From contig NC_068939.1 of assembly GCF_016801865.2 (NCBI RefSeq), positions 118,174,010 through 118,238,009 of the forward strand: DNA of 64,000 nt, written 5' to 3'. Both the position numbers and the translations under genes were made by a program. This document shows positions 10,730 to 21,885 of the stretch, in pieces; position 1 is the first letter of the stretch, and every line of letters starts with the position of its first letter. The notes under the pieces were generated by a model, which ran no database searches, was not told where the DNA came from, and saw nothing but the letters and a program-made list of their open reading frames with translations. This stretch comes from Culex pipiens pallens. Its lineage: Eukaryota > Arthropoda > Insecta > Diptera > Culicidae.

Positions 10730-12900
10730 CTTAGAAATTAAATAAAAACAACCGAATACGGAGCTTTGAATCTAACTCAAAAATGGTTTTACAAGTGTGC
10801 AGTGGCAGATCTAAAATTATGTTTTTTCTTTGTTGATGTTTTCGCTCCACTTCTCCCACTTGTTTCGCGCAAGGAGGACTTAGCAGTTTTTTCGGCGCGG
10901 GTTCCCAACTGAATGTGCTCTTAATTGCATTATTCACATTTTTTCAAAACCCCACAATCCGAGTACCACACCCACGTTACATTTTCCAAAAGTTACCTGG
11001 AAAACCCACAAACGTAATCATATTTTGTGCTTTTCATCCTGGCATGGATCACGTTCGTTTTCTAGCCCAAGAACCACTCTCTCAAACTCTCATCCACGTG
11101 CGTGGTTGCAAGCAGCGAATCTCATACAAGTTGTGATGTGTGTGTGTGTGTGTGCCATCAATTAAGCACCCATGGACTGCATGTTTTCAAATCCACCCAC
11201 GCCACGCCGCAGCCATGAGAAGGTCAAGTCTCGTTTTTCCCAGGATTGCCAACCTCTTAAAATGGCATCCATCTTCATTATGCTCACTGCTGCTGTGTTC
11301 TTCGCATTATAACGAGAGAGCAAGAGTGAGTGAAAAGCAATTCCGGTGCAGAGCATATTGCCAACCGCGAAAAATGTCAAAGGTCAAAGCATTTCACCTC
11401 TGGCGAGGGGTCGTCCGTAAGTTACGTGGATGAAATTTGAGCAAATTTCTATCTTTCTCCTGCATCTAAGCTCAACAAAATTGATGTTTTGGTTTAATCT
11501 CCCTTCCCCTAAGGTATTTATGGACGTGCCATTTTTAGTCTAACAAGTTTGGCTCAGGGTAATTGAACAATTTTCGAAATCACTGAATTTTGCTGTTTGC
11601 TAGGAACAACTTGGGTCAGGTTTCTCTTGTGAAGCTTATCATGGAAATAAAAATCTGGGAAAAATGCAAAATGCAAGCAACGAATAAATTTGATTCCAGC
11701 CATACCTGGGAAAAAGTGCATCCTGGATTCAGTGGTTCTTAATTTGTTCGCTGTAATTTAAAACAACTCGAAACAGATGAGAAACCCAACGCCAGTGGAT
11801 GAACCACTGGACTTGGAAATGTGCTACTCGGATTGGGGGTATTTTTTAATTGGATCAAACTGAGAGTACCGAAATGGACCACTTTGTGTGGGCGCGAGGC
11901 GTAATTGCTCCAAACAGGATAAATAAAAAAAATAGCTTTGTTCGCTGGTCAGGTGAAATTGTGTGGAAAAAGGTTATCAACTCATGAACCGGATGTTGAA
12001 GCTGACGTGAAGAATTAAGCGGCAAAAGGATAAATTAGTTTTTAAATGTTTTGTTTTTATTTGGCAATACTGCCTATAATTGAAAAAATTGACTATTATA
12101 CTAAAGCAGTAAATTCACTACACCCAAAGTTAAAGACCGAGCGCATAGTCCTCCCGAAAAGAAACGTGAGGAAAGTAATATTTTGCGAGAGTATAGACCT
12201 CTCGCGTGTTCATTCGTTCATTGAAACAGTTCATCCCATTGAGCGTCTTATATCCAGAGTTTTTTTTAGTTGTTTCTATAAACATATGAAACACAATAGC
12301 TTATAGGACATATTCAAAAAAAAAATAAAATACTTTAGATATGAACAAATGACCGCCACTTAGTTACCAAATCATGGTGGCCAATACGGCAAAGGTTTTT
12401 GATAGATGAACTTTTTTGGAATCCATGAGTAAAGTACTCTCGGTAATTTCGAGATTTATCCTCTCCGTCCGCACACAGTATCATTTTTCTACCGAATCGT
12501 GCTCTTTATCCTCTCGTATGGCGATGCCCAGTTCTGGGTGAAGCTTCTGTTGAGTTGAAAAGCTGTCCTTTCAATGATTTTTGGTGCTATAATCGCATAT
12601 ATGGTAAAATTTTGGACTGATTTGAATTTAAAAATCAAACATAAAACAGCTTTGCATATATTCATTTTTGTGATTTCCAAATTTCAAATACAATTTTGAT
12701 ACAATTACAACCTGTTTGTACATTTTTCAAGGAACTTTTAATATTTTTTCAAGGATGAACCAACGATTGGCTTTTTTGTCTTAATCAGACGAAATTGCGA
12801 AATTTGCAAATAACATGTAATTACGGGATTGTATGCAAGAATAATGAACCATCCTAACTCTCTACGGTTTTCTGAGCAGATATTCATGGTTCATGCTTAT
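10730..12900. other. Mostly unique intergenic sequence
   Basis: Higher-complexity sequence at about 10820-11440, including a short (GT)n at 11136-11153, gives no convincing coding frame: the frames of 60-97 codons lack recognisable domains and overlap on both strands. At 12260-12310 the phrase ATAAACATATGAAACACAAT followed by AGCTTATAGGAC recurs in diverged form near 54555, which hints at one more dispersed repeat. Confidence 0.4.
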
Positions 12901-13170
12901 TTTTACCTTTTACATAAAAAGTATATGTTTTGTACCTTAAAATAGTTTGAAAATATGAGCCACATATTGAAATAAAAACTCAACAAATGTTTCAGACCAT
13001 GCCAAATGTAAGGGATAAATTTAGAAAAAAAACCCATTTCTTTATTTAACTTTTTTATTTGGCCAAATTTCATTTCAATGTTTTGTCCCCCCCCCCTCTC
13101 CAAAAATTCCCCCAGAGAAATAGGGGGCAAAAAATAAAAATTGTTTGGAATTGAAATTTTCATTGAACAA
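12900..13170 (-). repeat. C-rich dispersed repeat, fragment
   Basis: A run of C at about 13087-13096 with TAGGGGGCAAAAAAT just downstream resembles, in layout, the repeats at 38140-38560, 44185-44550 and 53158-53340, where a C or G run is followed by a G3-5CAAAAA motif and AT-rich sequence. Similarity is short, so assignment is tentative. Confidence 0.3.
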
Positions 13171-13584
13171 CTTGTAAAACCGATTGTAAATTATTCGGAA
13201 TACATTCATCGTTTAACGCTTATTTGACCGATTCTTAGCACTTGTTTACCAAGCAGTTATTTTTTCAAGTTGAACTTTGGATGGTTCTAATAATTTTCCA
13301 TGTTTTCCAACTATTTGAACTACACAAAAAAAATATTTCCACTCCAAAGTTCCTATTCTAAACATATCTGTGAGCAGAAGTTGTAAAGTGTATAAACGCT
13401 GGAAACTTTTAATTTTCCCAACTTTTTTAAATAATTGCTCAAATTAATGGATGGAATGCAGATATTTAATCATTCTAAACGGAATTTTATGGTAAAATGA
13501 CTCTTTTATAAGCCCTCTTATTGACAAAAGCAGATTCTGTAGGAATAAAATTATACAGGACATTTAAAAAGGGGGTATATGGAA

Positions 13585-14599
13585 GCGTTGTCCCGTCACG
13601 AAAAATTACAATTGTTTAGTTTGCGATGGTTTGTGAAATCGGATTTGCATCATATTTTGGATTCTCTTCGTACTCGAAAAACCCTTTAAAATGCTTATTA
13701 GAAATCGAAAATTGGTCAAAAGGAATTAGAGTTACGACTGACGCAAGTTTGCGTTGTCCCGTCACGCCAATTTTTTGGTCAAGGCACGAATTCAAAAAAG
13801 GTGCTCTTTTTCCGTGTCTAGAAGCAAATCGTGTAACAGGTCAGTTTTTGATCGATCTAGACTAAATCGACCCTCCAGAAACCAAATTTGCCTGTTGATT
13901 TTCCTAAATCTCAAAGGGAAGCGAGATATTCAAGATGGCATCTAATATGGCGACTTAATGGAAAACCACTATAAAAGGATTTTTAAGTTTAATCAACTAG
14001 TCAAATTTAACTAATTTGTGATCGCTGAACTCGAATATTATCCTTAGAATATTCTAAAGTCCTTATAACAGTCTATGCGGCATAAAGCCAAAAACGGTGA
14101 CAAATAAATAAATAGGTACTCAGGGAATGCAATTCAATTTTCTATCTTCGCCATATTGGCCGCCATCTTGGATTGCACATTCCCTGAGTATTTTGGAGTA
14201 TTCTATGGCTCATATTCAAGTTCAGCGACCCCAAATTAATTAAATTTGACCCGTTGATTGCCTGTTATACATCTGAAAAAAGAATCCAATTTTCTAGCTT
14301 CGCCACATTGGCCGCCATCTTGGATTGTACATTCCCTGAGTATTTTGGAATATTCTATGGCTCATATTCGAGTTCAGCAACCCTTAGTTTAATTTGATCT
14401 GTTCATTTCCGGTTGCATTTCTTTATAAAATATCGAATATTCTAGCACCGCCATATTGGCCGCCATCTTGGATTGCACATTCCCTGAATACTTTGAAGTA
14501 TTCTAGGAGTCATATTCTAGCTCAGCGACCCCAAATTAGTTAAAGTTGACTTGTCAGTAGAGATTTTCACAATTGCTTCATTTCGTGACGGGACAACGC
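13585..14599. mobile_element. 1015-bp element with GTTGTCCCGTCACG terminal inverted repeats
   Basis: GCGTTGTCCCGTCACGAAA at 13585-13603 is the exact reverse complement of 14581-14599. Another direct copy of the core lies inside (about 13752), and more lie just outside (about 14628, 14818 and 14997). The interior carries three tandem ~150-bp repeats. No transposase frame and no clear target duplication are visible. It could be one element with terminal repeats, or part of a larger array in which the 14-bp motif recurs. Confidence 0.5.
14140..14550. repeat. 150-bp tandem triplet containing CGCCATCTTGG
   Basis: Three direct copies, with CGCCATCTTGGATTG at 14161, 14313 and 14461, each include CACATTCCCTGAGTATTTTG, TATTCTATGGCTCATATT and GTTCAGCGACCCC. 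A reverse-oriented relative precedes it at about 13920-14060, and a diverged relative lies at about 45590-45730. Confidence 0.8.
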
Positions 14600-15060
14600 G
14601 AGCAAAACCCTCTTTTGCAAAATATCTGCGTTGTCCCGTCACGAAAAGAAGTACCTGTCAATTCAACAAAATTTGACCAAATTGGGTGATCCAGGAAGCA
14701 AACTCTTTGTTTTTCAATTTAGTAACAATTGTAGAAAAAGGTTTTTTTCAAAAACTCTCTAGGAGAGCAGAGTTCTTCACTTTTGTGTATAAAAATCAAA
14801 ATGATCAAATTGTACGATGTTGTCCCGTCACGCTACATTTGTATCTCTCTCGACTCAAACTTTGTGTTTTTAAATGTTTGCTGGAGTGAATCTTATTGGA
14901 AATTTAATGTACTTTCCAAATTTGTATAAATATTGGTACCTTTTCCCACAGATTTTAAAGTTATCAGCAAAAAACTGAAAACAAATGCGTACAAACGTTG
15001 TCCCGTCACGAAAGAATCGGTCATTTATGCATTTTGAATCAAATATAGACTATTTAATCA
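14600..15060. repeat. Spacer with three more GTTGTCCCGTCACG motifs
   Basis: Direct copies of the 14-bp motif occur at about 14628, 14818 and 14997, separated by 180-190 bp of otherwise unrelated AT-rich sequence. Confidence 0.5.
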
Positions 15061-15069
15061 TTTTTCATA

Positions 15070-15154
15070 CCGTCATCAGGGGTTACATTGGGTCATACAT
15101 GAAATTTGTATGACCCAATCTCACCCCCAGACCCAATGTCACCCCTGAAGACGG
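15070..15154. mobile_element. 85-bp TA-flanked mini-MITE
   Basis: Left end CCGTCATCAGGGGTTACATT and right end (reverse complement) CCGTCTTCAGGGGTGACATT form inverted repeats of about 25 bp with two mismatches. TA dinucleotides at 15068-15069 and 15155-15156 are the target duplication. The GGGTCATA...TATGACCC core pairs again inside, so nearly the whole element can fold. The CCGT-GGGGT-GAC terminus resembles that of the 920-bp element at 51317-52236. Confidence 0.75.
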
Positions 15155-15159
15155 TATTT

Positions 15160-15720
15160 GAAGTTTTCGGACCACAGATCGGTACAAAACTTGAAAGTTT
15201 AGGAAAAAAATGATTGATAATTTGATTTCTTTTTTAATTTAGCATGTGAGTCTTTTGAATACTTATTTATCGAAATTTGTTTTTATTGCTCTTTTCCTGA
15301 CCTAGACCAGAACCGAAAAAAAAACTTTAAATAAAATGTGTGCCAATTTTTTATTTTCAAAACTTTTTTTCATAAAATAGCCATAACTCGTGATGTTTAC
15401 AAGCAAACTCCTTATGTTAAAGTATTATTTTTTTTTGTAATTGTCTGATCTACATCTTTGTAGACCATTGTTACACACTTAAAAAAACCCTTCAACGTTA
15501 GAAAAAACACAAAATCCTAAAATGATTTTTTTTGTTCTAAATGAAAAAAATGACTCTTCGGAGTTAATGTAGATTTTGAAAAGTACATTAAATTTCCTTT
15601 AAAATGACGTGTTCTAAAATAAATTACAGTTGAGTAACGAAGAATGGCAGAATTTTTTAAAAAAATGTTGTTTTTTAATGAAAAATACGTTTTTTTTCGG
15701 AATTTTGTGTACGCCATCAA
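15160..15720. other. AT-rich spacer
   Basis: No gene or repeat structure is recognised. Poly-A and poly-T rich sequence leads up to the TTCGCCGAA foldback element. Confidence 0.4.
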
Positions 15721-15723
15721 ATC

Positions 15724-17309
15724 GGGCGTCCTTTTTTCGCATGTTCAAACATGAAAGGGGTCGTACCGCCCGGATCTGGTACGTTTCGCCGAATGTCGTT
15801 TCGCCGACGGTCATTTCGCCGAATGTCGTTTCGCCGAATGGTACGTTTCGCCGAAAGTCATTTCGCCGAATGGACGTTTCGCCGAATTGAATAAAAATTA
15901 ACTTTTTTGTACAATTTATACTATTTGTTCGCTGAAGTGCCATCTTGTAATTCACTCATGCAAACTTGAGAAGGAGTGGCAACATAATAATATAATAATT
16001 TAAAAAAGTAAAGAACGTGTCATGTTTCAAAGAATGCAAAAACTCACAGAAATAATACAACTAAATTTCTTAAAAAATGAAGAATGCAAAAACTATCAGA
16101 AATTTTTCTAAATGTTATGATAAAAATTAAAAAAACTGCTCATGTTTGAAAGATTGCAAAACCTAACAAAAATTATAGAAATAATATGCTTAAAAAACTA
16201 AATATACATAAACTCACCGAAATAATTGAAAAATATGCCAAAAATATAGAATGCAAAAACTAACAGCAATTTTGCAAAATGTTGTGCTGAAAACCAAAAG
16301 AACTGCTCATGTTTGAAAGAATGCAAAAACTCCCAAAAATTATACAAAAAAAAATCTTGAAAAACAAAGAATGCAAAAACAAACAGAAATAATCTAAATT
16401 ATAAGCAGCCAATTAAAAGAACTGCTCATGTTTAAAAGAATGCAAAAACTCACAGAAATAATTAAAAAAAATATGCTTAAATACAAAGAATGCAAAAACT
16501 AACAAAAAATTTCCAAAATGTTTTGCTAAAAATCAAAAGAACTGCTCATGTTTGAAAGAATGCAAAAACTCTCAGAAATAATTTAAAAAATATGCTCAGT
16601 AAAGAATGCAAAAACTACCGGCATTTTTCCAAAATGTTATGCTGAAAATCAAAAGAACTCCTCATGTTGGAAAGAATACAAACACTTACACAAATTATAC
16701 AAATAATATAATAAAAAACAAAGAATGCAAAAACTAACAGAAATTTATCAAAATTATAAGCAGAAAACTAAAAGAACTGCTCATGGTTAACAGAACGTAA
16801 AAACTCACAGAAATAATTCAAATGATTTATTAAAACAAGAATGCAAAAAACTAACAGAAATTAATGCAAAAACTCACAGAAATGATTTAAAATTGTTTGC
16901 TGTAATTAAATAACTGCTTATATTTGAAAGAATGCAAAAACTCGCACATTTTTTTCAACTAGATTATTTTTTAAGTGATTGTTTATGCATGTTATAATGC
17001 ATAAACTTATAAAAATAACATACTAAGAAACAAAAATTATTTTTTAAAAAGATTGCAAAATCACCTTTTAGGGACATTATACTTTTTCAAAATATTTTAA
17101 TACAATTTGTGTCCATTTTATATATTTATTTTACGATTATTTGTCAATTCGGCGAAACGTCTCATTCGGCGAAACGTCCCATGCGGCGAAACGACATTCG
17201 GCGAAATGACCTTCGGCGAAATGACCGTCGGCGAAACGACATTCGGCGAAATGTCCCGCACCCGTACCGCCCCTTCGTCACGAGATATTAAAAAAACGGA
17301 CCTTGGATT
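15724..17309. mobile_element. Foldback element with TTCGCCGAA-module arms
   Basis: The left arm (15754-15895) is built from repeated modules such as GTTTCGCCGAATGTC and ATTTCGCCGAA. The right arm (17145-17275) is its reverse complement, and pairing extends outward through GGGGCGGTACGG-like sequence (17262-17275 against 15755-15770), with weaker pairing to about 15724 and 17309. The 1.25-kb interior holds a tandem repeat. Open frames over the arms translate to repetitive peptides such as SPNVVSPTVISPNVV, an artefact of the modules. No transposase is present. This fits a foldback or MITE-type non-autonomous DNA element. Confidence 0.8.
16000..16960. repeat. 120-bp tandem repeat inside the TTCGCCGAA element
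   Basis: The phrase AACTGCTCATGTTTGAAAGA recurs with its ACTGCT at 16135, 16302, 16421, 16541, 16656 and 16776; most spacings are 115-120 bp. Each unit contains two GAATGCAAAAACTNACAGAAAT half-units, so the basic motif is about 60 bp. Confidence 0.85.
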
Positions 17310-17780
17310 CGTGATCAGGGACAAAAGTTACCCCTTAGGACAAAGTTACAAGTAAATCGAAGAGGGGACGGGGCAACTTTTCCCGATTTCGTGTGAGTTG
17401 GTAGAGAATTCCACGATGAGGTTGACGTGAAACACAAAATGACTTATTGACATCAAAAATGGACATTTATCTTGATACAGCGAAATAAACTTCGGTACCT
17501 AGAATTTAAAAAAAAAAAAAACCAATTATGAGGATTGCTATACTCAAGAGAGGCTATGGAAATTAAACTCATTTTGAAAAAGCATTTAATAAAATAGATA
17601 TTAAAATATTATTAAAAAACTTTAGATATCATTTCTGAGGTGTAACTACTAAGTGTGCTTTAAGGTAAATTTTGGGGTCCAAATTTTTATTGGCTTCTTT
17701 CAATTGTAAGGAATTTTTGACAAGTTAAAATTCACATTTTCTTAATAGGAAGATTAGAAAAGTGTTGGTAAAGTGTTGGT
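17310..17780. other. AT-rich spacer
   Basis: A moderately complex patch at about 17330-17420 is followed by AT-rich sequence. No gene or repeat is recognised. Confidence 0.4.
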
Positions 17781-17785
17781 CCCAA

Positions 17786-18010
17786 ACGTGTGGATCAATC
17801 GGACCGCGCACTGGTTGCTGGTTCGAATCCCGCGGCATGCGCTCTAAAATTCTTTGTGTAAATATGGGTATTCGGCGCCGTCGCTCCGTGCCATACTTTC
17901 ATACACTTAGGAGCCCAGGGCGGCGAAGTCCTTGTAGGTAAAAGGAAGACACTAGTGGTTGGTACTAGCAATGGTAGCCGACAGCTATAAAGTCAACTTC
18001 GTCGTTTTTT
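17786..18010 (+). mobile_element. tRNA-derived SINE, copy 2 (anticodon arm deleted)
   Basis: Same family as 5708-5957: AACGTGTGGATCAATCGGAC, B box GGTTCGAATCCCGCGG and body ATGGGTATTCGGCGCCGTCG to CCGACAGCTATAAAGTCAAC. Where copy 1 has the anticodon arm, this copy jumps from CGCACTGG to TTGCTGGTTCGAA, a loss of about 16 bp. A and B boxes remain but lie closer together. No target duplication is evident. Confidence 0.85.
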
Positions 18011-18164
18011 GGTTAATTCGAACTTGAACATCGATCATTAAACATTCAATTTTCCAAACAATTTTGAATTTTTCAAATAATTTTCTGTTATAAGTTTGCT
18101 TCAATACTTCTAAGTTTAAAATTTCCCAGGAGTTTTGACCGAATTTCCCGGAAATCGAGAGGTT

Positions 18165-19250
18165 CAAAAATGGTCGGTACCATTTTTGTATGAACAGCTG
18201 CCAAAATTGTATGGAGGATTTGATGGGTAAACCAATTACACAAACTTCTTTGGACATAGGGAAGCCACCACAAAGTTTGCGAAAGATAAGAAATTAAAAA
18301 AATTAAAAATTGACGAAATCGGCCGATTTCGTAAAGAAACGCTCATATTAAAAAGAGTAATTCTCTGCGAAATCGGTATTTTTTTTAATTTTAATTTTTG
18401 TATTTTTTAATCCGACTGAAACTTTTTTGGTACCTTTGGTATGCCCAAAGAAGCCATTTTCCATCATTTGTTTGCCCATATAATTTTCCATACAAATTTG
18501 GCAGCTGTCCATACAAAAATGATTCATGAAAATTCAAAAATCTGTATCTTTTGAAGGAATTTTTTGATCAATCTTCAGCAAAGTTGTAGGTATGGATAAG
18601 GACTACACTGAAAAAAAAATGATACACGTTAAAAAAATTGGTGATTTTTTATTTAACTTTTTGTCACTAAATCTTGGTTTGCAAAAAACAATATTTTTAT
18701 TTTTTTTTATTTTTTGATATGTTTTAGGGGACATCAGATGCCAACTTTTCAAAAAATTCAAGGTTGTGCAAAAAATCTTTGACTGAGTTATGCATTTTTT
18801 AATCAAAAATGATTTTTTGAAAAAATCGAATTATAGGTCGCAAAAATTTTTCAACTTCATTTTTCGATATAAAACTAAATTTGCAATCAAAAAGTACTGT
18901 AGTGAAATTTTGATAAAGTTAAAGCCATTTTTAGATAACATTTTTGAAAATAGTCGCAGTTTTTCATTTTTTTTTAAATTAGTGCACATGTTTGCCTACC
19001 TTTGAAAAAAAAATATATATTTGAAAAGCTGAGAAAATTCTTTATATTTTGATTTTTAGAACTTTGTTCATACGACCCTTAGTTGCTGAGATATTACCAT
19101 GCAAAGGTTTAAAAACAGGGATTTGATGTTTTCTAAGTCTCGCCCAAAAAACCCACAATTTTCTAACGTCGATATCTCAGCAACTATTCGTCCGATTTAC
19201 AATGTTAAAATATGAAACATTCGTGAAATTTTCCGATCTTTTCGATTTTT
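18165..19250. mobile_element. Foldback family copy 2 (A arm against B arm)
   Basis: 18165-18285 is a subfamily-A outer arm in reverse (GCCAAAATTGTATGGAG, TAGGGAAGCCACCACAAAGT). 18345-19250 is a subfamily-B arm in forward orientation (TCCGACTGAAACTTTTTTGG, CATACAAATTTGGCAGCTGT, GATATCTCAGCAACTATTCG). Between them is an 18-bp perfect palindrome, CGAAATCGGCCGATTTCG at 18314-18331, formed by the two outer ends meeting head to head. The order is inverted relative to the copy at 59218, whose inner ends meet at the centre. Confidence 0.7.
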
Positions 19251-19275
19251 TTTTGTTGAAAAATGCAATGTGCAC

Positions 19276-19708
19276 TAGGGTGCCCTGAATATGGGCCTTT
19301 TTTCAAAACCTCACTCTACAAGCTGAATATTGTTCCTTGGCCTATTTTAGGACTCTGGTCCAAATGTGAGCAAAATCGGTTATCATCTACCCATTGAAAC
19401 TCGGAGGTTAAGTTTGTATGGGAAAAATCGAAAAAATATATGGAAAACCCAAGTTTCTTATTGAAAATTTAACGCTCTAAAACTTTGTTCAACATACCAA
19501 AGCTGTAAAACTCCATCCTGAAAAGTTATTAGCGATTTAAAAAAGTCATTTTTGTATGAAAAACATTTTTTTTTCACCAACTGTAGGCTCGGGTATGAAT
19601 GGGTTAATCTCATCCAATTTCGCTCAAAATTTACACAGATGCTTAAAATAATCCAAAAAACAGTATTCCGCTTGTGGAGCAGGGGGTCATTTTTTTCTGG
19701 GCACCCTA
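19276..19708. mobile_element. 433-bp MITE with 8-bp target duplication (hAT-like)
   Basis: Perfect 10-bp terminal inverted repeats TAGGGTGCCC and GGGCACCCTA are flanked by identical 8-bp direct repeats ATGTGCAC at 19268-19275 and 19709-19716. An 8-bp duplication with a short YAGGG-type terminus is characteristic of the hAT superfamily. There is no coding capacity; the frames inside are short and unrelated to transposases. It lies just beyond the B-arm foldback copy. Confidence 0.85.
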
Positions 19709-19716
19709 ATGTGCAC

Positions 19717-21001
19717 GTGTTTCTGGGGTCCCCAAACATCATGCTTCCCCTCGAGATGGACCTGCGCACGCGCCGTCAAATTGTCAATTTTTGTAAGTCA
19801 GTGTAATTGTATGTTATTGTAATGATGATGATGCAAAATGGCTTCTGTTGATATAAGAGATGATGGTTATACAGTCGACTATCTGGCTGTCGATTTTCTT
19901 GATATCAATATTGCTCCATTTGTCAATCAATTTTCCAGTTCCTTCAAGCAGAATGCTTTGATTTTTCGTTCTATAATTTGATAACTCACGCTCTCGACGG
20001 CCCCTTCAATATCGATAACGAGAGAGTCCACTGTATCTGTTCTTGGGTTTAAAACTATGACTTAAACTGTACAATACATTATTAAAATTTAAATCACCCC
20101 CCCCCCCCCCCAAAGCTGTGCTGACAGCGGCTTTCCTCGAAGCTTTCGGAGATGCCATCACAAAGCCATCAACTCGCCTACTCCATCCCCAAAACACACA
20201 CACTTACTCCCCCATCCAACTGATAATGACATGTCCTAATCCCGGAATGAAATCCTTTTTATGTACTGCTCTCTCTTTCCCCGCTGTCGGTTCACAAACC
20301 ACATCCATTTGCCACAAGCAAAAAAAAAAAGCAGCAAAGAAAAGTTGCAGTTTATTAAAATTCAACTTCTTGCTCATTTGATCCACTTGCACCAAATCCA
20401 CCGACTGGAGTGCATTTTTCCGGAGAACCAGCCGAAGAAAACAAAACCAGATGCCACTCCATCTATGTGTGGGTGTGTGTGTGTGTGCTGGTATGTGTGG
20501 CCACATAAAAGCAAGTCTCTCCGGAGATGGAAATAAGTGTCATCAGCAGCAACAGCCAAGACACTTTCCGCCCCTCCGATGTTTGCTCATCACTTTTAAG
20601 CCATTTGCCGGCAGCGCCATGTCGTGCCAAAGTCGGTCCGCCGTCGGTTAGAGCCTGTCTGATGAGACTATCGCTTTTTGGGAGGGATGCAGGAGCAAAG
20701 GAAAGTTTTGGGAAAATGCATGCGAAATACTCTAGACTGTGGAGTTCTCTCGCTGACTCGCACATAGTCATCATGGAAAAAGTTATTTTTCACATGTGGT
20801 TGCCCAAAACAACGTCCCGCAAACTCCGGGGACAAACTGCGGCCACGTGGTGTGACACGAGCCGGAGGGGGCTTCCTTTCCACCCATTGTCCCTGCTCCG
20901 TCTAAACGGTTGTCAACTAATGTGGGCAGTGTGGAGTTAAGTGTTAAGTTTTATATTCATAGCTTTGTTAGGGAGGTAGTGTAATAGTTCTATTAAAGCT
21001 T
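19717..21001. other. Unique intergenic sequence of higher complexity
   Basis: A poly-C run lies at about 20097-20111 and a short (GT)n at about 20467-20487. The segment 20100-20940 is less AT-rich than its surroundings and includes a 137-codon plus-strand frame at 20527-20940. That frame has no recognisable domain, is overlapped by frames on the other strand, and contains no splice or promoter context I can support, so I do not call it a gene. It may be regulatory or intronic sequence of an unseen gene. Confidence 0.35.
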
Positions 21002-21005
21002 TTAA

Positions 21006-21234
21006 CGATGCACAACAACCAGAGCTTTTGCACACAGATTTTTGTTACAGACATTTTAATATCTTCAAAACAACGGGTACTATCGAAATATTTATTATGC
21101 ATCCCCTAATAGTACATAGTCCACAAAGTAATTTACAACAAAGTTTGACTATTTTTACAATCACGTTGTTGGGTCCGTAAGTTTGGCAATTTTGGAAAAA
21201 AGAAGACAACAACTTCCTTCGTTGCTGTGCACCC
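21006..21234 (-). mobile_element. 229-bp TTAA-flanked MITE, copy 1
   Basis: TTAA at 21002-21005 and 21235-21238 flank ends CGATGCACAACAACC and, in reverse complement, GGGTGCACAGCAACG. The element is a reverse-oriented homologue of 31157-31390: both have GAAGTTGTTGTCTTCTT next to one end and GCTCTGGTTG or its complement next to the other. TTAA target duplication is characteristic of piggyBac-type elements. There is no coding capacity. Confidence 0.8.
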
Positions 21235-21239
21235 TTAAG

Positions 21240-21885
21240 AACTATAAAGAAAAACTAACAAAGGTTCAAGTAATTTAAAAAATGTCATAACGAAATTACC
21301 CGGAAGTCCATTGTTTCGTTTTGTTTGGCCAGTCTTCAAACAAATTTAAAAAAGGGATATCTATTAAGGATTTGAACACACTGTCTAACAGTGAGTTAAG
21401 CTAGTCGCTAATTTTCGAGTCATTAATTAATTATAGCAGTTGATTCAAACGGTCACAATTTCTATCTGTCTATTAACAGTAATATTTTTTTTTTGCTGAA
21501 AAAGGGAAATTATAAACATATATATATATTAAATGAAACTTTTACAATAAGAGAAAACAATAAGATGGGTATACCACTGGATGTATTTCAACAACAACAC
21601 TAAACATTTCTAGGGAACGGTCCATTCTGGGGATCAATATTGTATGGGAATTTGCAAGAGAAAACTTTTTTATTTTATTTTAATCATTAAACAAATCCCG
21701 AAGACATCAAAGTACTAAATCATAACCTATCAAAAATGGGATTGCCGGTGAAATTTCAGTTAGAAAAAAGTTGAACTTATCAACATCAATTAAGTATTAA
21801 AATATTATAAAACTAGCCAAAATTTGCTGAAACGTATTTCTATATCCATTGAAATTTTGATGGAGAAGCATGGTACTTGTAGTTG
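21240..21885. other. AT-rich spacer
   Basis: No gene or repeat is recognised. A short (AT)n patch lies near 21520-21530. Confidence 0.4.

Noticed and set aside
15614..17355. FGETTFGEMTVGE-type and SPNVVSPTV-type repetitive peptides
   Set aside because: They are translations of the TTCGCCGAA terminal arrays of a foldback element.
20527..20940. 137-codon plus-strand frame
   Set aside because: It has no recognisable domain, overlaps frames on the other strand, and lacks promoter or splice context.
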